64,000 nt of DNA, from positions 30,978,097 to 31,042,096 of the forward strand of contig NC_077242.1 in assembly GCF_947179165.1 (NCBI RefSeq), read 5' to 3'. The translations under genes were made by a program, and so were the position numbers. This document shows, one piece after another, positions 35,601-46,395 of this stretch. The notes below the pieces were generated by a model. The model was given only the letters and a program-made list of their open reading frames with translations. It was not told where the DNA came from and did not search any database. Numbering within the stretch: position 1 is the first letter of the stretch; each line of letters begins with the position of its first letter. The DNA comes from Solanum dulcamara (lineage: Eukaryota > Streptophyta > Magnoliopsida > Solanales > Solanaceae).

Positions 35601-35920
35601 AGGTTACTTTCCTGTTTGCTCATGGAAGGGCAGAGTCTCCCTCATTTATGCTTTCTTAGTCGATTTGTACCGAGAGGAGTCCTCTCATAGGCTTACTGCT
35701 TTCTAGTTAATAGTTAGTCTCTTTTTGTATCGGAGATTAGTTAGCTGACCTTAATAGGTTAGCCGACTTATGAACCACCATAGGATCGGAGGTAAGGTTT
35801 ATGTCCCCCTCCTTGTATTTTTCCTTTGTTTATTTATGTTAAAGCTTGGGGGTGATGCTCAACCCCTGACTGTGCACGAGAGGTGGGAGCCTCGTGTAGG
35901 GTCTGTTCCCATAAAAAAAA
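32664..35920 (+). other. LINE 3' tail, 3.25 kb, repeat-rich
   Basis: Far longer than a usual LINE 3' UTR. It holds a 505-base tandem duplication, many CTGCAGCA phrases (for example near 33111, 34371, 34762 and 35120), and repeated T/G-rich runs ending in GCAGG. It has several open frames, the longest 33756-34541 (from a TTG) and 34566-35156, with no family resemblance. A 39-base phrase near 32751 (CTCTCCCTTATT, GCTTTCTTAG) recurs loosely near 35623, so the middle may be an insertion into an original shorter tail. Confidence 0.6.
33191..34200 (+). repeat. 505 bp tandem duplication in LINE tail
   Basis: GTTGCAGCATGAGGACMTGCACC at 33191 and 33696 marks the unit start. Alignment continues through CTTAAGCCTAAAGAGAGA, TTGCTTGGGTTTGTTTGT and ACAAATAC/ACAGATACAAC to about 34200. 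Each unit holds two copies of a 48-base motif (CTCAAACGGATAAYTGGAGA, then CGTTAG-CGAGCGAC) at 33266, 33433, 33771 and 33939, 167 or 168 bases apart. Confidence 0.8.
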
Positions 35921-36157
35921 TCAATGGGAAGGGAAAGAAGTCCAATATCATATGCAGTCCATATCTCTAATAATACCAAACAAGCTTTACAACGAGACAA
36001 CAAGGTAAAGTAAACTCAAATGGGATGATTTATTGGGTTAATTTCTCTTTTTTAACTCCGACTGATCAATTCTAAGCATTTTACATCATTCATTATCAAC
36101 TCGATGCTAATTTCAATCAATTCACATAGCACGTAACAAGAATACACATTCTATAAA
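35921..36157 (-). mobile_element. 5' LTR of element C, first surviving part
   Basis: It aligns with 13265-13500 (ATATCATATGCAGTCC, TTGGGTTAATTTCTCTTTT). It begins directly after the LINE A-run and is interrupted by LTR J at 36158. Confidence 0.8.
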
Positions 36158-36982
36158 TGTCACGACCCAACCTCGTGGGCCGCGACTAGGGTCCGACCTG
36201 GACCCCCGTTTACATAACTGTCGACTACAGTCAAATTGGACTATGTATAATGTAATATTGCTCACAAAAACCTCAATGGGTTAAAACTTTTTCATGTTCG
36301 TATAGCCTCCTAAATATAGGAACCAAACACATCAACCCAGTGGGTGATAAAATATTCGTACACATATGGCCTCTTTCATTTGCATCTTGTCATAAAAGGG
36401 AAAGCTATCCGATAAGGCTGCCACAACATAACAGCTTTTACAAAATATCACATAGGCATAACCAAAATAAACTCCTAAACAACCCACATACATATGTCTA
36501 CAGACCTCTAAGAATAGGAATGACATCATATGGCGGGACAGGGACCTCACCTTACCCCTGCATAAAAAAATATATACATCACAGGACCAGTACCCAAAAG
36601 CTGGGCCCCGAAATAGTGGAGCACTTCCAACATAGCTTAGCGGAAATCCTATACTGGCAAATCTCTGAAATGAACATCTGTACCTGCGGGCATGAAACGC
36701 AGCCCCCCCGAAGAAAGGGGGGTCAGTACGATATATGTACTGAGTATATAAGTATAACATAACTGAGATAACAACTGAAACAGGGATGCAGGAAACCAAG
36801 TATAGCATTTAATAGGGTACCGTACCTGCATCTCATAAAATAAAGTCATATATACCATTATCACGTACCGTATCTAGCCCACTCGGGGATCCAGTGTTAC
36901 AAACACATCATCTATCATGATAGGTATATATATACCATTAAAGCTGTGGGACGTACAGTCCGATCCCTGTATATAGAAAGTA

Positions 36983-37258
36983 TATGCCGAGGAACGACGG
37001 CCCGATCCATGTATCATATAATAATGTCGAGGAACGATGACCCGATCCATATATCATATAACAATGCCGAGGTACGATGGCCTGATCCATATAATGCATA
37101 ATAATGTTGAGGTACGACGGCCCGATTCATATAATGCATAATAATGCCGAGGTACGATGGCCCAATCCGTATAATGCATAATCTGTCGTGGAACGTACGA
37201 CCCGATCCTTACATAGCAAAATGTGCCGAGGTACGTTCGGCCCGATCTATATATATAT
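36983..37258. repeat. 40 bp tandem repeat array, seven copies
   Basis: Units with core GCCGAGGTACGACGGCCCGA followed by TCCATATAAT start near 36986, 37026, 37066, 37106, 37146, 37185 and 37225, a constant step of 39-40 bases. The copies differ by a few bases each. There are no unique spacers, so it is a minisatellite inside the LTR. Confidence 0.9.
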
Positions 37259-39094
37259 CATAATGCATTTACATGCACGCAAAACTCTGTAACATATCAA
37301 ATATCCCTCAACCATTATCGTAAAATATGCCCAAGAACCCCCAGGTTTAGGAGCTTACACATCCAATCACTAATCAGTCTATAGAAAGCTCGAGGGTCGT
37401 AGTTTAACTACTTTAAGGCCCTTAGCATTTAGGAGTGAACTCGAGTCACGAGTTATACTCGGAACTTACAAGTGGAACTACCTCTACACTCAAATCATAT
37501 CTTATTTCATTTACATTAAGACGTCCCATAAGAAAGAAGTGATAGGCTCTACATATATTACCTTTTATCATATAGAAGACTTAAACAGCAATAACTCAAT
37601 TATTACAGGAGTTCTACCATCACGAAGTGGATAAGAATTATAAATTATACTCAGAACTTCACGAATGGAGTTATTCCCATGTTTCATATGTATAAACCAT
37701 TCATAACTTATATGTAATACATGCAAAAGAAGGAGGAATAGCTTTACATACACTACTTTTCAGCATATAGAAGACTTACAAGTCCATAACTCAACTATCG
37801 CAGGAGTTCTAATATCTAGAAGTGAATAAGATTGATGAACCATACTCGGGGTTCCATGAATGGAATTATTCTCACCTTACATACACAATTCACATACTTA
37901 TGCCGAAAACATGCCAAAAGAAAGCTTCACATACCTTGTCTGAATTATTCCTTATCCTGCTTGCCTCGCCGTCCTTTGAACCTATTCAACATGAAAGTAG
38001 TATGAATATCAACCCCTTTTACTTTCCAGCACCCTAGGTTATATCTTAGTATTAATGGGATCTATTTCCTTAGTCGTTTTCCCGACTAGTTCTGTTACTC
38101 GCTAAGGCATCGACGAAAATTGGGAAGCACCTCCCCTATAATGTGCCCTATCCAAATTTCCAATTAGGTACCTAAGACCTAAAGCCAACCAACAACAACA
38201 ACCTGCAGAAATACACACCAACAATATACAACATAAACTCCAAACGACTTATTCAAAAATGCGGTAGCACAATAGGGCGTCTAGCCATTATTTTGTAACG
38301 CCTTTCATTATACGCAAAGAGGAGTTATGTGGCTGAAACTAGCAGCATACACACCCCTTTTAGAATGCGTTTAGGCGCTGAAACAATGCATTACACCCCT
38401 ACAGCAACAACTTACAAGAACGAAACTTTATTTCGACGACAATTCACTTCTAGCGACTCCAATTTAGTTTATTTCGGGCGTCAAACATATTTATCATATT
38501 TTCACATTTACAGCCACTTAAACAACATATAATACCCTCTATAATAACACAATAAACTTCAATTTAAAAGGAAAGGCCTTACCTTACGTTAAACTTGTCA
38601 AACTCGCCAAAACTATCAAAACGCGAAATCTGGACAGCCCATTGTCTTATATTGTCGCTTAGTTTCGGAGGGGTAATTGAGGGAAACAGGATTTGTGGAC
38701 TTAATGAAAGTTATAGAAATGTGTATCAAGGTCGCAAAAAATTTTGAATTACCCCTACATCAATTTTGTACGAAAATATATGACCAAAATACTTACAGCT
38801 TTCCGTGTAGGATTTCCAAAGCAAAATTTGGGCAGCAGCTCCCCCATGCTTCACCAGCATTTTTCGAGAAGAGAAAAGCAAATATGGGTTGTAGAGTCTA
38901 AATTAAAGTTGTATCCCCATGAAATATATTTCCAAAACATCTTGAATAACTCAAAAATAAGCCTTACACAAGGACTTATACTCGTATTACTAACTTGCCG
39001 TTTCTCCAAACCAGGGCTGCCTTTGCTTTCTTCTCCACGTTTTTCCCTCTATTTTTGTTCAAGTGTTTGGCTAAAAATGATTTAATAGTCATCC

Positions 39095-39320
39095 ATACAT
39101 ATATATATATCTTTTTGGATAGTGACACATGTCATCCCCTAAGGGTGACACATGTCACACCCTTAGGCAGCCACCTCAATTATGCAACCAATCCATGGTT
39201 GCCACATGGCAGGTGGGGTCCACCCCATGGTGTGTCACCTGCTGCCATGTGTCACTTTCATGTGATGCCATGTGTACCTATCACGTGCTGCCATGTGTCA
39301 AGTAGGTGAGTCACCTACTT
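39095..39320 (-). promoter_or_regulatory. Promoter-like block of LTR J
   Basis: In minus orientation it holds, from 39320 leftward, the AAGTAGGTG dyad, CACGTG (near 39282), many CCATGTGTCA / TGACACATGTCA motifs (39128, 39146, 39245, 39290) and a TATATATATA run at 39100-39110. The order matches the block in D. Activity is inferred. Confidence 0.55.
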
Positions 39321-39701
39321 GCTTCAAGTAGGTGCGTCGTTTCCTTATTTCTCTTCCGTGAGCTCGTAATCTCGTCTTACTTCAAGAGCCTATGCATTCC
39401 TTGCTACTTAAGCTCGACGTATACTCAAGTAGATTAGTATGTAATACCTCCAAGTTGGTAGTTTATGCGAGTCAATCGAGTCCTACGACTCATTTCTCGG
39501 CCTCCAACTCCTTTCAAATTTTTATAACCTTATTTCCAATCTTCCTTATTATGAAGCATTTCGTTCTCCTTTCCTTGGAGTTATTTGATAGCATTATAAG
39601 CTATCCAACTCACATAACGACTTTTAAGAAACTTAAGAGCCTTCCCAAAAACTTGAGAAGCTTAAGAAGCATTCTAAGGTACCAAAGTATGGGGTGTAAC
39701 A

Positions 39702-41139
39702 ATAAACCTTATGAAAGTTTAAAATTCCACTTGCCTAGATATCCCACCCAACTATTCTATATTTGGATTTTCCCCTTCCATCGATGCTACGAATCATAAG
39801 AATCTAATAAATTATGAATCCCTAATCAAATTACTGAACTGATGACACCTAAATCATTATTTTAAAAATTGAGTAAAAACTGACCCGAAAAACTCGATTT
39901 CAAAAATGGATAAGAAATCTAGAAATTGTTTACATGAAATGTTCCTTGAAGTATAAGGAATCTATTCCCTAAAACCATGTTAAAAAAAGAGTTGAAATGA
40001 CGTCGGAATCATCAATTTAAGAAATTTTAAGAGTTCTTGAAAAATTCTCAAAAATTGGGGTTTCCAATACCGAAATTACAACACAAAATCATGATATAAC
40101 AATGGGTAATCAAAAGTTAAGATCACATAAGCGTACCCACTAGAAAACCTTGAAAAACCCCGCTCAAAATCGCCTTCCTGAGCTCTAAAATCCCCAAAAA
40201 TGGTGCAATAAACCCTATTCCCAAACTTAGAAGAAAGTTACTATTTAGGGAAATTTTTCTCTCCATGAACACAGACAACTAACTATGCGAACACGGAGAC
40301 TAACCCAAAAGACACTCTGCGAACTCGGAAGGAGCCCCACAAACTTAGAGAAGGGATAGTGGCCCTTATGCAGACATGACCTTGCCTTTGCAAACATGGA
40401 GATAAAATCCTCACCCTCTGTGAATGCGGCCAATTCTCCATGAACGCGGAGAAGAACTCAATCAGAAACATAAACTAGCAACATCAATCATCAAAGATTC
40501 CTAAATCGACCCTCGAAATTCATTCTGAACCCCGTACACACAAACTATATTAGAACTCCTACTAAGTTCGACGTTCTGAACTCAATGGAATAATCAAAAT
40601 TTGAATTTGAGGTCTCCTTGACTCGAATCTTAAAAGGTCAAAACTAAACTAACTTTAAGCCTCAAAAACTCGACTCACATTCTGAACCTCCAATAATTTA
40701 ACCAAGACCGCCACTAGACCTAAAGTCACCCCCCTGATCCTATGGAGTCGACATAATTAAATTTCGAGCATCGAATCTCCAAATATTGACCAAACCCAAC
40801 CCTTGGCCTCAAATTCATCAAATTCTCAACTCAAGACCTTGAATCTTCGTTACAACTCCAATTCTGATTTCGTCCACTTTCTTAGACCAAATTCCATATT
40901 CCGGGGCTGCTAGAATTAGTGGAATTCCATGTCAAGACTAATAGATTCAGTTTGTCTCGAATACCACTTTTAAACACTTTTAAGCCTTTAAACTTAGAGA
41001 CTCCCTAAAGATGACCTTTTCATAGAATTTTCCAAAACCAATCCCCAACACAAATTAGAAATGACACGAGACGACTACCGGGAGAGGTAAAATGCTCATT
41101 TTTCAAAAAATTCCAAAAATGACCTTTAGGTTCATTACA
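39702..41139 (-). mobile_element. 5' LTR of element C, remainder
   Basis: It aligns with 13500-14690 of the 3' LTR (CATGATATAACAATGGGTAATC, AAACCAATCCCCAACAC) and ends GGTTCATTACA before the GAATA duplication. About 200 bases near 39710-39940 have no counterpart in the 3' LTR, so one copy carries an indel. Confidence 0.85.
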
Positions 41140-41700
41140 GAATATCACACTCCCTCACCCTTAGTTGGTGATAACCAAAATAGAGATCAATTTTAGAGAA
41201 GTAGCTTGTCCCTTGCAATTGGTCAAATAAATCTATTATCCTTAGAATTGGATACTTATTCTTTATGTTCACTTTATTCAATTACCGATAGTCGATACAC
41301 ATATGAAGCGACCCATCCTACTTTCTAACAAACAAAATAGGATCACCCCATGGGGATAAACTTGGTCTAACAAAACCCTATCCAACAAATCTTTCAAATG
41401 ATCCTTTAACTCTTTCAGTTCTGCCGGAGCCAAACGGTGAGGAATAAAAATAGGTTGGGTCTCAGGAAAATGGTATATTACAAAGTCAATTTCCCTTTCG
41501 AAAGGAACACCGGGTAGATCATTGGAAAACATGTCTAGGAACTCATTAACAATAGGGACCGACTCTAGAGTAGAGGCTTCAAAATTACTATCTCTAACCC
41601 ACACAAGATGGTAGATGCAACCCTTGGAAATCATTTTCCAAGATTTAAGGCACGAGATGAATTGACATTTAAACATGGAATTACTACACTTCCATTCTAG
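41140..41700 (-). pseudogene. pol: A2 reverse transcriptase N-terminal part
   Basis: On the minus strand the open stretch to 41278 contains FLDMFSNDLPGVPFEREIDF, PIFIPHRLAPAELKELKDHL and a frayed fingers motif. In another frame [30 protein letters not shown] and CDI follow to 41145, where the frame meets GAATA. The rest of the palm lies at 12296. A frameshift near 41280 and an altered GFIRPS region show decay. Confidence 0.8.
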
Positions 41701-42090
41701 GATCAGCTCATTAGGAAATTGAAAGGTAACCATATAGGTTCTATAATTAATATAAGCATAGCATGCATATAGCCAACCCATACCAAGGATAACATCAAAA
41801 TTGGTCATATCAATATCAACTAGATCACGTGAAGTAACTTTGTGAAGAATCAAAATTGGATATTTTCTATAGACTCTTTTAGCCAAAACCGACTCACCTA
41901 CGAAAGTATAAATGGAAAAAGGCTCCAACTATATTTCAGGGCTAACATCAAATCTCATAGGTATATAAGGGGTAACAAAATATACATTTGCGCTTGGATC
42001 AAGTAAGGCATTAACATCATAGGGAAAGACATGCAGCATATCAGTAACAATATCGGGAGTCTCCTCCACCTCTTGCCTAGCATGAAGAGA
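41701..42090 (-). pseudogene. pro: A2 retropepsin-like protease
   Basis: The minus-strand frame near 42030-41990 reads LLDPSANVYFVTPY, the active-site region, with DPSA where DPGA/DSGA is usual. It continues in the open stretch from 41928 with VGESVLAKRVYRKYPI and FDVILGMGWL. Loss of the glycine and a stop near 41930 imply inactivity. The next domain, reverse transcriptase, follows without a gap, as in gypsy polyproteins. Confidence 0.75.
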
Positions 42091-42195
42091 ATAAAACTGA
42101 TTATTGTGATGACCACTCTTTGGTTGACCTTGGATACCTTATTTTATTTTCCCTCCATGAGAAACTTGGCCTTGAGGATGATCTTCTTTAACTCT

Positions 42196-43211
42196 TCACT
42201 CCTTAGCATGATGGCCCGACTTTCCACATCTATAGGACATAATCAATCCCGCTAAACACTCTCTCTTGTGATTCTTCCCACATTTCTTGCATGCAGGGAT
42301 AACTTGGCTATTTAGAACTCCTTCTTGAGGCTTAGGGTTAGGCACACTATCTTTGTCAAATCTTAGAGTAGGAGCATTTGAATAACCTTGTCTTGAATAC
42401 CTTTTGCAAAATTGAGGATGCCCATAATTGTCGGACCTATCATGAGAAGAATCACCACCATCGGTCTTTGTCCTTTTGGACTCTTTAGCTTTGTCCCTTA
42501 GCTTCTCCTCCTTTATTTGCTTTGCATGATTCATGATTCAGAGAACTGCATTTCCCTAATCAACATAATAGTCTTGCATTCCTTGGACACCAAATCCGAT
42601 ACACTCAAAACAAAATTTCTCATATAAGTTCTCGAGTCGGCAACCATAAATGGAGTATATGTTGACAATTGGGTGAACTTGAGGGCATACTCTATCACAC
42701 TCATAGTTCCTTGCTTAAGGTTGATGAACTCTTTTATCTTTTTCTCCCTCAAGTCCAATGGGAAAAAGCAATTAGAAAACACTTCTTTGAATTCTTTCCA
42801 ATTCATGGGACCTACAACTCTAGGCCTGTCACTCCTCCATTGGTCAAACCATATTATAGCAACACTTTTCAATTAGTAAGTATCCAACTCTACCCTTTCG
42901 ACCGCGCTAACCCTCATTATCTCCACAATCTCATGAATACTCTCAACAAATTCTTTTGTATCCTCATCCACCTTGAACACTAAAACAACAACGGATTCAT
43001 TCTCATAAAGTCACGAACCCTTGTCACTGCCATACCAATATTTGGGTCATAGGAGAAACCATCGGACGGTTGGCTTGTGTGGTCATAGCTTGAGCAGGCA
43101 CTTGGAAAGCTACTCGAATTTGGCATGTGCTACTTTTTCATTCAAGGGATCATTTGGAGATTGTTACTCCTCTTCAACATTCCTTCGTACATGTGCTTTT
43201 CATGGAGGCAT
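42196..43211 (-). pseudogene. gag: A2 gag remnant with zinc knuckles
   Basis: The minus-strand ATG at 43211 opens MPP, the same start as in element H. The first 110 codons have several stops. The open stretch 42531-42872 is the retrotransposon gag capsid core (WFDQWRSDRP, WKEFKEVFSNCFFP, KIKEFINLKQGTMSVIEYALKF). A frameshift near 42534 leads to 42196-42534, basic and ending with two knuckles: CKKCGKNHKREC (intact CCHC) and YRCGKSGHHAKE (first and last cysteines lost). The protein would coat element RNA in particles. Confidence 0.85.
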
Positions 43212-43438
43212 TTTTTGAAAATCGGAAAGAATAATCATTAGAAGAGAAAGACTTAGACTACCACTCTACCCGACATAGATCATGAAAGAAGTGAGATTTT
43301 CCTAAGATGCCTCATAGACTCTTATTCATAGGTTTGGAGTGTTTCACAATTATGAACAAGACTCTACTTAACACAACATGTTAGACTACCTAGGACACTC
43401 GTAAAACCTTATGTTCTGATGCCAAGTTTGTCACACCC
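43212..43438 (-). other. A2 leader and primer-binding site
   Basis: Minus-strand sequence next to the LTR reads AACTTGGCATCAGAACATAAG (43416-43438), a TTGGTATCAGAGC-type primer site with changes. The rest, to the gag ATG, is a non-coding leader that includes a CTAGGTAGTC stretch. Confidence 0.7.
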
Positions 43439-45517
43439 CAAGCTAGACCCTAGGAGTGACACGATAATTGGGAACTCATAGGATCCCATCCAAGACTCTG
43501 AGCATTCATTGCATTCATAAGTTCAAGTAAAACATAATGAAACAAGTGGAAGAACAATACTCAATTATAGATGTCTAAGAATAAAATGAAACTCAAGTCA
43601 AATGTCTGTGAATGGACTATATCTCTCTATGTCTAAACCTGCCTCTATGTAACTAGCAGGGGCTTAGGACAAACTCCTATCTCAACCTAACATAGAAGAG
43701 TCAAAAGTAACAATGGGAAAGAAAGTCTTGTCCTCAATGAATAAGGACTCACCAACCAACTCTAGAATATAGTAAGCTCTAGCTACAAATAAGATGCACA
43801 ACCTGATTTTCCTTTCCTATATTGTGAGCTAGTGTAGGCAAAATATGTGTTAGTACATAGAAGGTACTAATTATGTGAGATATGCATGAATAAGAAATAG
43901 AGAACAAGCAATATGTCATAAGATGCATGACCAAAGTAATAAAATATAGATAAGACTTAAAAAGCATTTGAAATCATATCGAAAGTATGCGGTCAATGCA
44001 TCATCATCATCATAGTAAAACTTACATCATTTAATATAACTTGTGTGGAATAAAATCTTTAACTGACATCTAAGTCTATGTGAGCTATAACATGGAATTC
44101 GATGTAACTCCCACATTAGAGAAAAGAAAGGCTACATAAAGGCAATCTCAAGGGGAAACGCATTTTGGGACTTTACGTTCCTACTAGGATTCCCTTGGGT
44201 AACAAACCTTTGGTTATCAAATTGAATCCCACCTAAAAGTCCTCTCGGTGCTTAGTCAATATCCCAACAGAATTCATTAAAATACTAATACATTATAAAT
44301 AGAATCATAATGAAAATAGTCATAAGAATAGCTCATTAACTTAGTGATTCATAAGAATTAGTAACTTTGGTGAGAATTGTCCTTATCACCCTTTAATCAT
44401 AATTTTGTGAGAATTATCCTTATCACACCATAGTAAACTTCTTGAACATCATTGAAACATCATTCATAACTTCAACATTTATTCACAAGTCTCAAACATC
44501 TTTCATAAAAGCCTTCACTAAAAATCATTGAAGTTCACGATCATAGTTCATGGAAATTATCATCGAAAATAGCTTTATGCATTGGCACTTGTAACACAAC
44601 TTGAAATCATGCAATTAAGATAGAATCATGCTTATAATAATCATAAATCCAGGTACAAATATAATTGAAATAGCCCAGTGCAATATCATCAATCTAGGGT
44701 TAAATAGCAATTGAAATTGAGGAGAGACTCCATGGGTGAACAAAACTCATGAATGAAACTCGCATACTTTGATGAATGTAACCCTGAAATTGAGAAGGGG
44801 ACTTGAGTTCTTGAAACCCTAGCTTGACTTATGGAAGAAGAACTAGAGAGAAGCTTCCTTCAATGCCTTAGAAAAATTTAGACAATGAACAGGAATAGGA
44901 GGAAATTTGAAGAGATGGGGTATTTATAAGTTCTGAATTCTCCCCCAAAAGTATCTAGATTCATTGAACACAAAGTAGTAAAGGAAGAAAATGCCCTTCA
45001 TTAAGCTTTATCAAGATACCCTACGAATGGAATTCTATGAGTCATACCAATGACTAGTCATGTTGAGTCTGAAAAACCCTAAAAAATGAGTCACTAAATC
45101 ATCCCTATGAATCGTTCATATGATTTGTCAAAATATTAATGGGTCGTAGACCTAACTCATCCTGCAACTTCTGAAAATCTACAAAACCTTAGTCTCTAAA
45201 CTTTCTCTATGAGTAATTCATACGACTGATAAATATTTCTCTGACTCATCTTGTTGAGTGGTAGAAAAAATACTGATGCTTCTTATTTTTTTCAAGATCA
45301 GACCTCGCTTCTACAATTCCCTCTACGAGTCATCTCTCGAGTAGTAGACTCAATTCCCCACTTAGTCAAATATCCCAACCTCAGTATCAATCCTATGAGT
45401 TACTCATATGCCTTATAGGAGTGCCTACGACTCGTAGGTCAAGTCTTAGACTTGAGGAAAATCTAATTTTCTTGAAATCCACTGTTGTTTAAACTTTTAA
45501 ACTCCCGAGGTTTTACA
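43439..45517 (-). mobile_element. 5' LTR of A2
   Basis: The plus strand begins TGTCACACCCCAAGC and ends GAGGTTTTACA. It aligns with solo LTR A (4308-8660 minus B). The right flank AGAATGGATAG continues the copia LTR, exactly as after the solo LTR at 8661. Confidence 0.9.
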
Positions 45518-46395
45518 AGAATGGATAGTTTTATATTCATGATAAAATGCAAGGAAATATACAAATGTTGAATTGAAAAATGAATCTTAATAATCATGGA
45601 GTTTGATTTGAAGAAGGAGTCTAAAAAGGCAAGGAGTTTGAATTGAAGAAGGAGTCGCACTCGAAGTAGAACTCTAAGTCAAGAGAGTTTCAGTCAATGT
45701 GGACTTTGAAGTGAAGAATAACTCTATGAAGATTTGTGCTTAAATAGAGATGAGGTCTTCCAGAATAAGTTTGCACTTATAGAGCAAAAAGGCAGTTGGA
45801 AAATTCACTTCGCAAAGTGCTACTAGTGGACTGAAGAAACACATTGAAGAACTAGGTCATATTACAGAGTTTATGTTCTAAGAGTTTTTCTTTGTGTTTC
45901 AATTTTGATGTAGTCTTAGTTCAATGAGTTATAAACTAAATTATGAGTATTTTCTTAAGTTGGGATAACTCGAAGACTTGGGAACACATACCTTGGGAGG
46001 TTTGTGTTTATGTTTAGGATTTAGACTTAGTTCCTAGGATTGCAAGAGTTGTAATCTGAATTAATAACTTAAAGTTTAGGAATTAGAGTTAGTTCTAAGG
46101 ATTGCAAGAGTTGTAATCTGAACTCATAACTTGAAGTTTAGGAATTAGAGTTAATTCCTTAGGTTTCAGAGTTTGTAATCTAAAATTGTTGAGGCTCAGT
46201 AACTTAGTAAAGTTGGAGTTAACCCCTGCAGGGGTACAGGTTATGGTTTTTTTACACCTTTTGAGTTGGGTGTTTTCCACGTAAAAATATTGTGTTCTTT
46301 ACTTATTGTTCTTACTGCTTCATTAGAACATGTTTGACAACTTGTTTAACTCATAGGCTAACTTAGATTAATTCATTAGGTTGTGTTGAATATCA
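45518..46395 (+). mobile_element. Copia 3' LTR, second part
   Basis: It continues the LTR begun at 4163 and duplicated at 8661-9103, and includes the part matching the 5' LTR (562-943). It ends TTGAATATCA. With the first part it makes an LTR of about 1 kb. A GCAGGGGTACAGG stretch near 46230 is absent from the 5' LTR. Confidence 0.8.

Larger units (their letters stand above)
30086..35920 (+). mobile_element. 5'-truncated plant L1-type LINE with long tail
   Basis: It starts within the reverse transcriptase domain (RLAPILPNLIS near 30088) and ends in an A-run at 35912-35920 after GTTCCCAT, where element C LTR sequence resumes. Its orientation, plus, is opposite to host C. No target duplication was found, and about 1 kb of C's 5' LTR plus primer site is missing at the junction, so integration came with a deletion or a later deletion occurred. 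Confidence 0.85.
36158..39701 (-). mobile_element. Solo LTR J, related to D LTRs
   Basis: The plus strand starts TGTCACGACCCAACC and ends GGGGTGTAACA; ATAAA lies on both sides (36153-36157, 39702-39706). There is no internal region, so it is a solo LTR. Near its right end it shares features with D in reverse: AACAAGTTGGTAGTTTATG-like sequence, G-box variants, the AAGTAGGTG dyad and a CTTACCTTAC splice-donor equivalent near 38578. At 3.5 kb it is the longest LTR here. It also carries a 40-base array. Confidence 0.9.
12297..41139 (-). mobile_element. Gypsy element C with three nested guests
   Basis: It is a minus-strand element: 3' LTR 12297-14690, integrase C-terminal half 14776-15789, guest D, integrase N-terminal half to gag at 26163-29970, LINE, 5' LTR remnant 35921-36157, guest J, and the rest of the 5' LTR 39702-41139. 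GAATA flanks the whole unit. The 5' LTR lacks about 970 bases that correspond to 12297-13264, together with the primer site, lost where the LINE sits. Confidence 0.85.
9104..45517 (-). mobile_element. Gypsy element A2, split by element C
   Basis: In minus orientation it carries a 5' LTR at 43439-45517, primer site and leader to 43212, gag, protease and the start of reverse transcriptase down to 41140. The rest of reverse transcriptase, RNase H and integrase lie at 12296-9817, followed by a purine tract and 3' LTR fragment. Element C (12297-41139) sits in the reverse transcriptase with GAATA on both sides. Long LTRs and a chromodomain-type integrase tail suggest the Tekay/Del chromovirus group; this lineage call is inference. 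Confidence 0.85.

Noticed and set aside
36332..36808. Long overlapping open frames on both strands (about 140-158 codons) in LTR J
   Set aside because: They lie opposite one another inside a solo LTR with target duplications, have no family motifs, and the left part of J is GC-richer, which lengthens chance frames.
36983..37258. Regular repeats resembling a CRISPR array
   Set aside because: The 40-base units are contiguous and all alike, with no unique spacers, and the host is a plant.
39392..39799. 135-codon plus-strand frame across the J right border
   Set aside because: It crosses an LTR terminus and target duplication. Similar frames appear in minus orientation in the D LTRs (15743-16006, 22846-23064) because the LTR sequence is shared.
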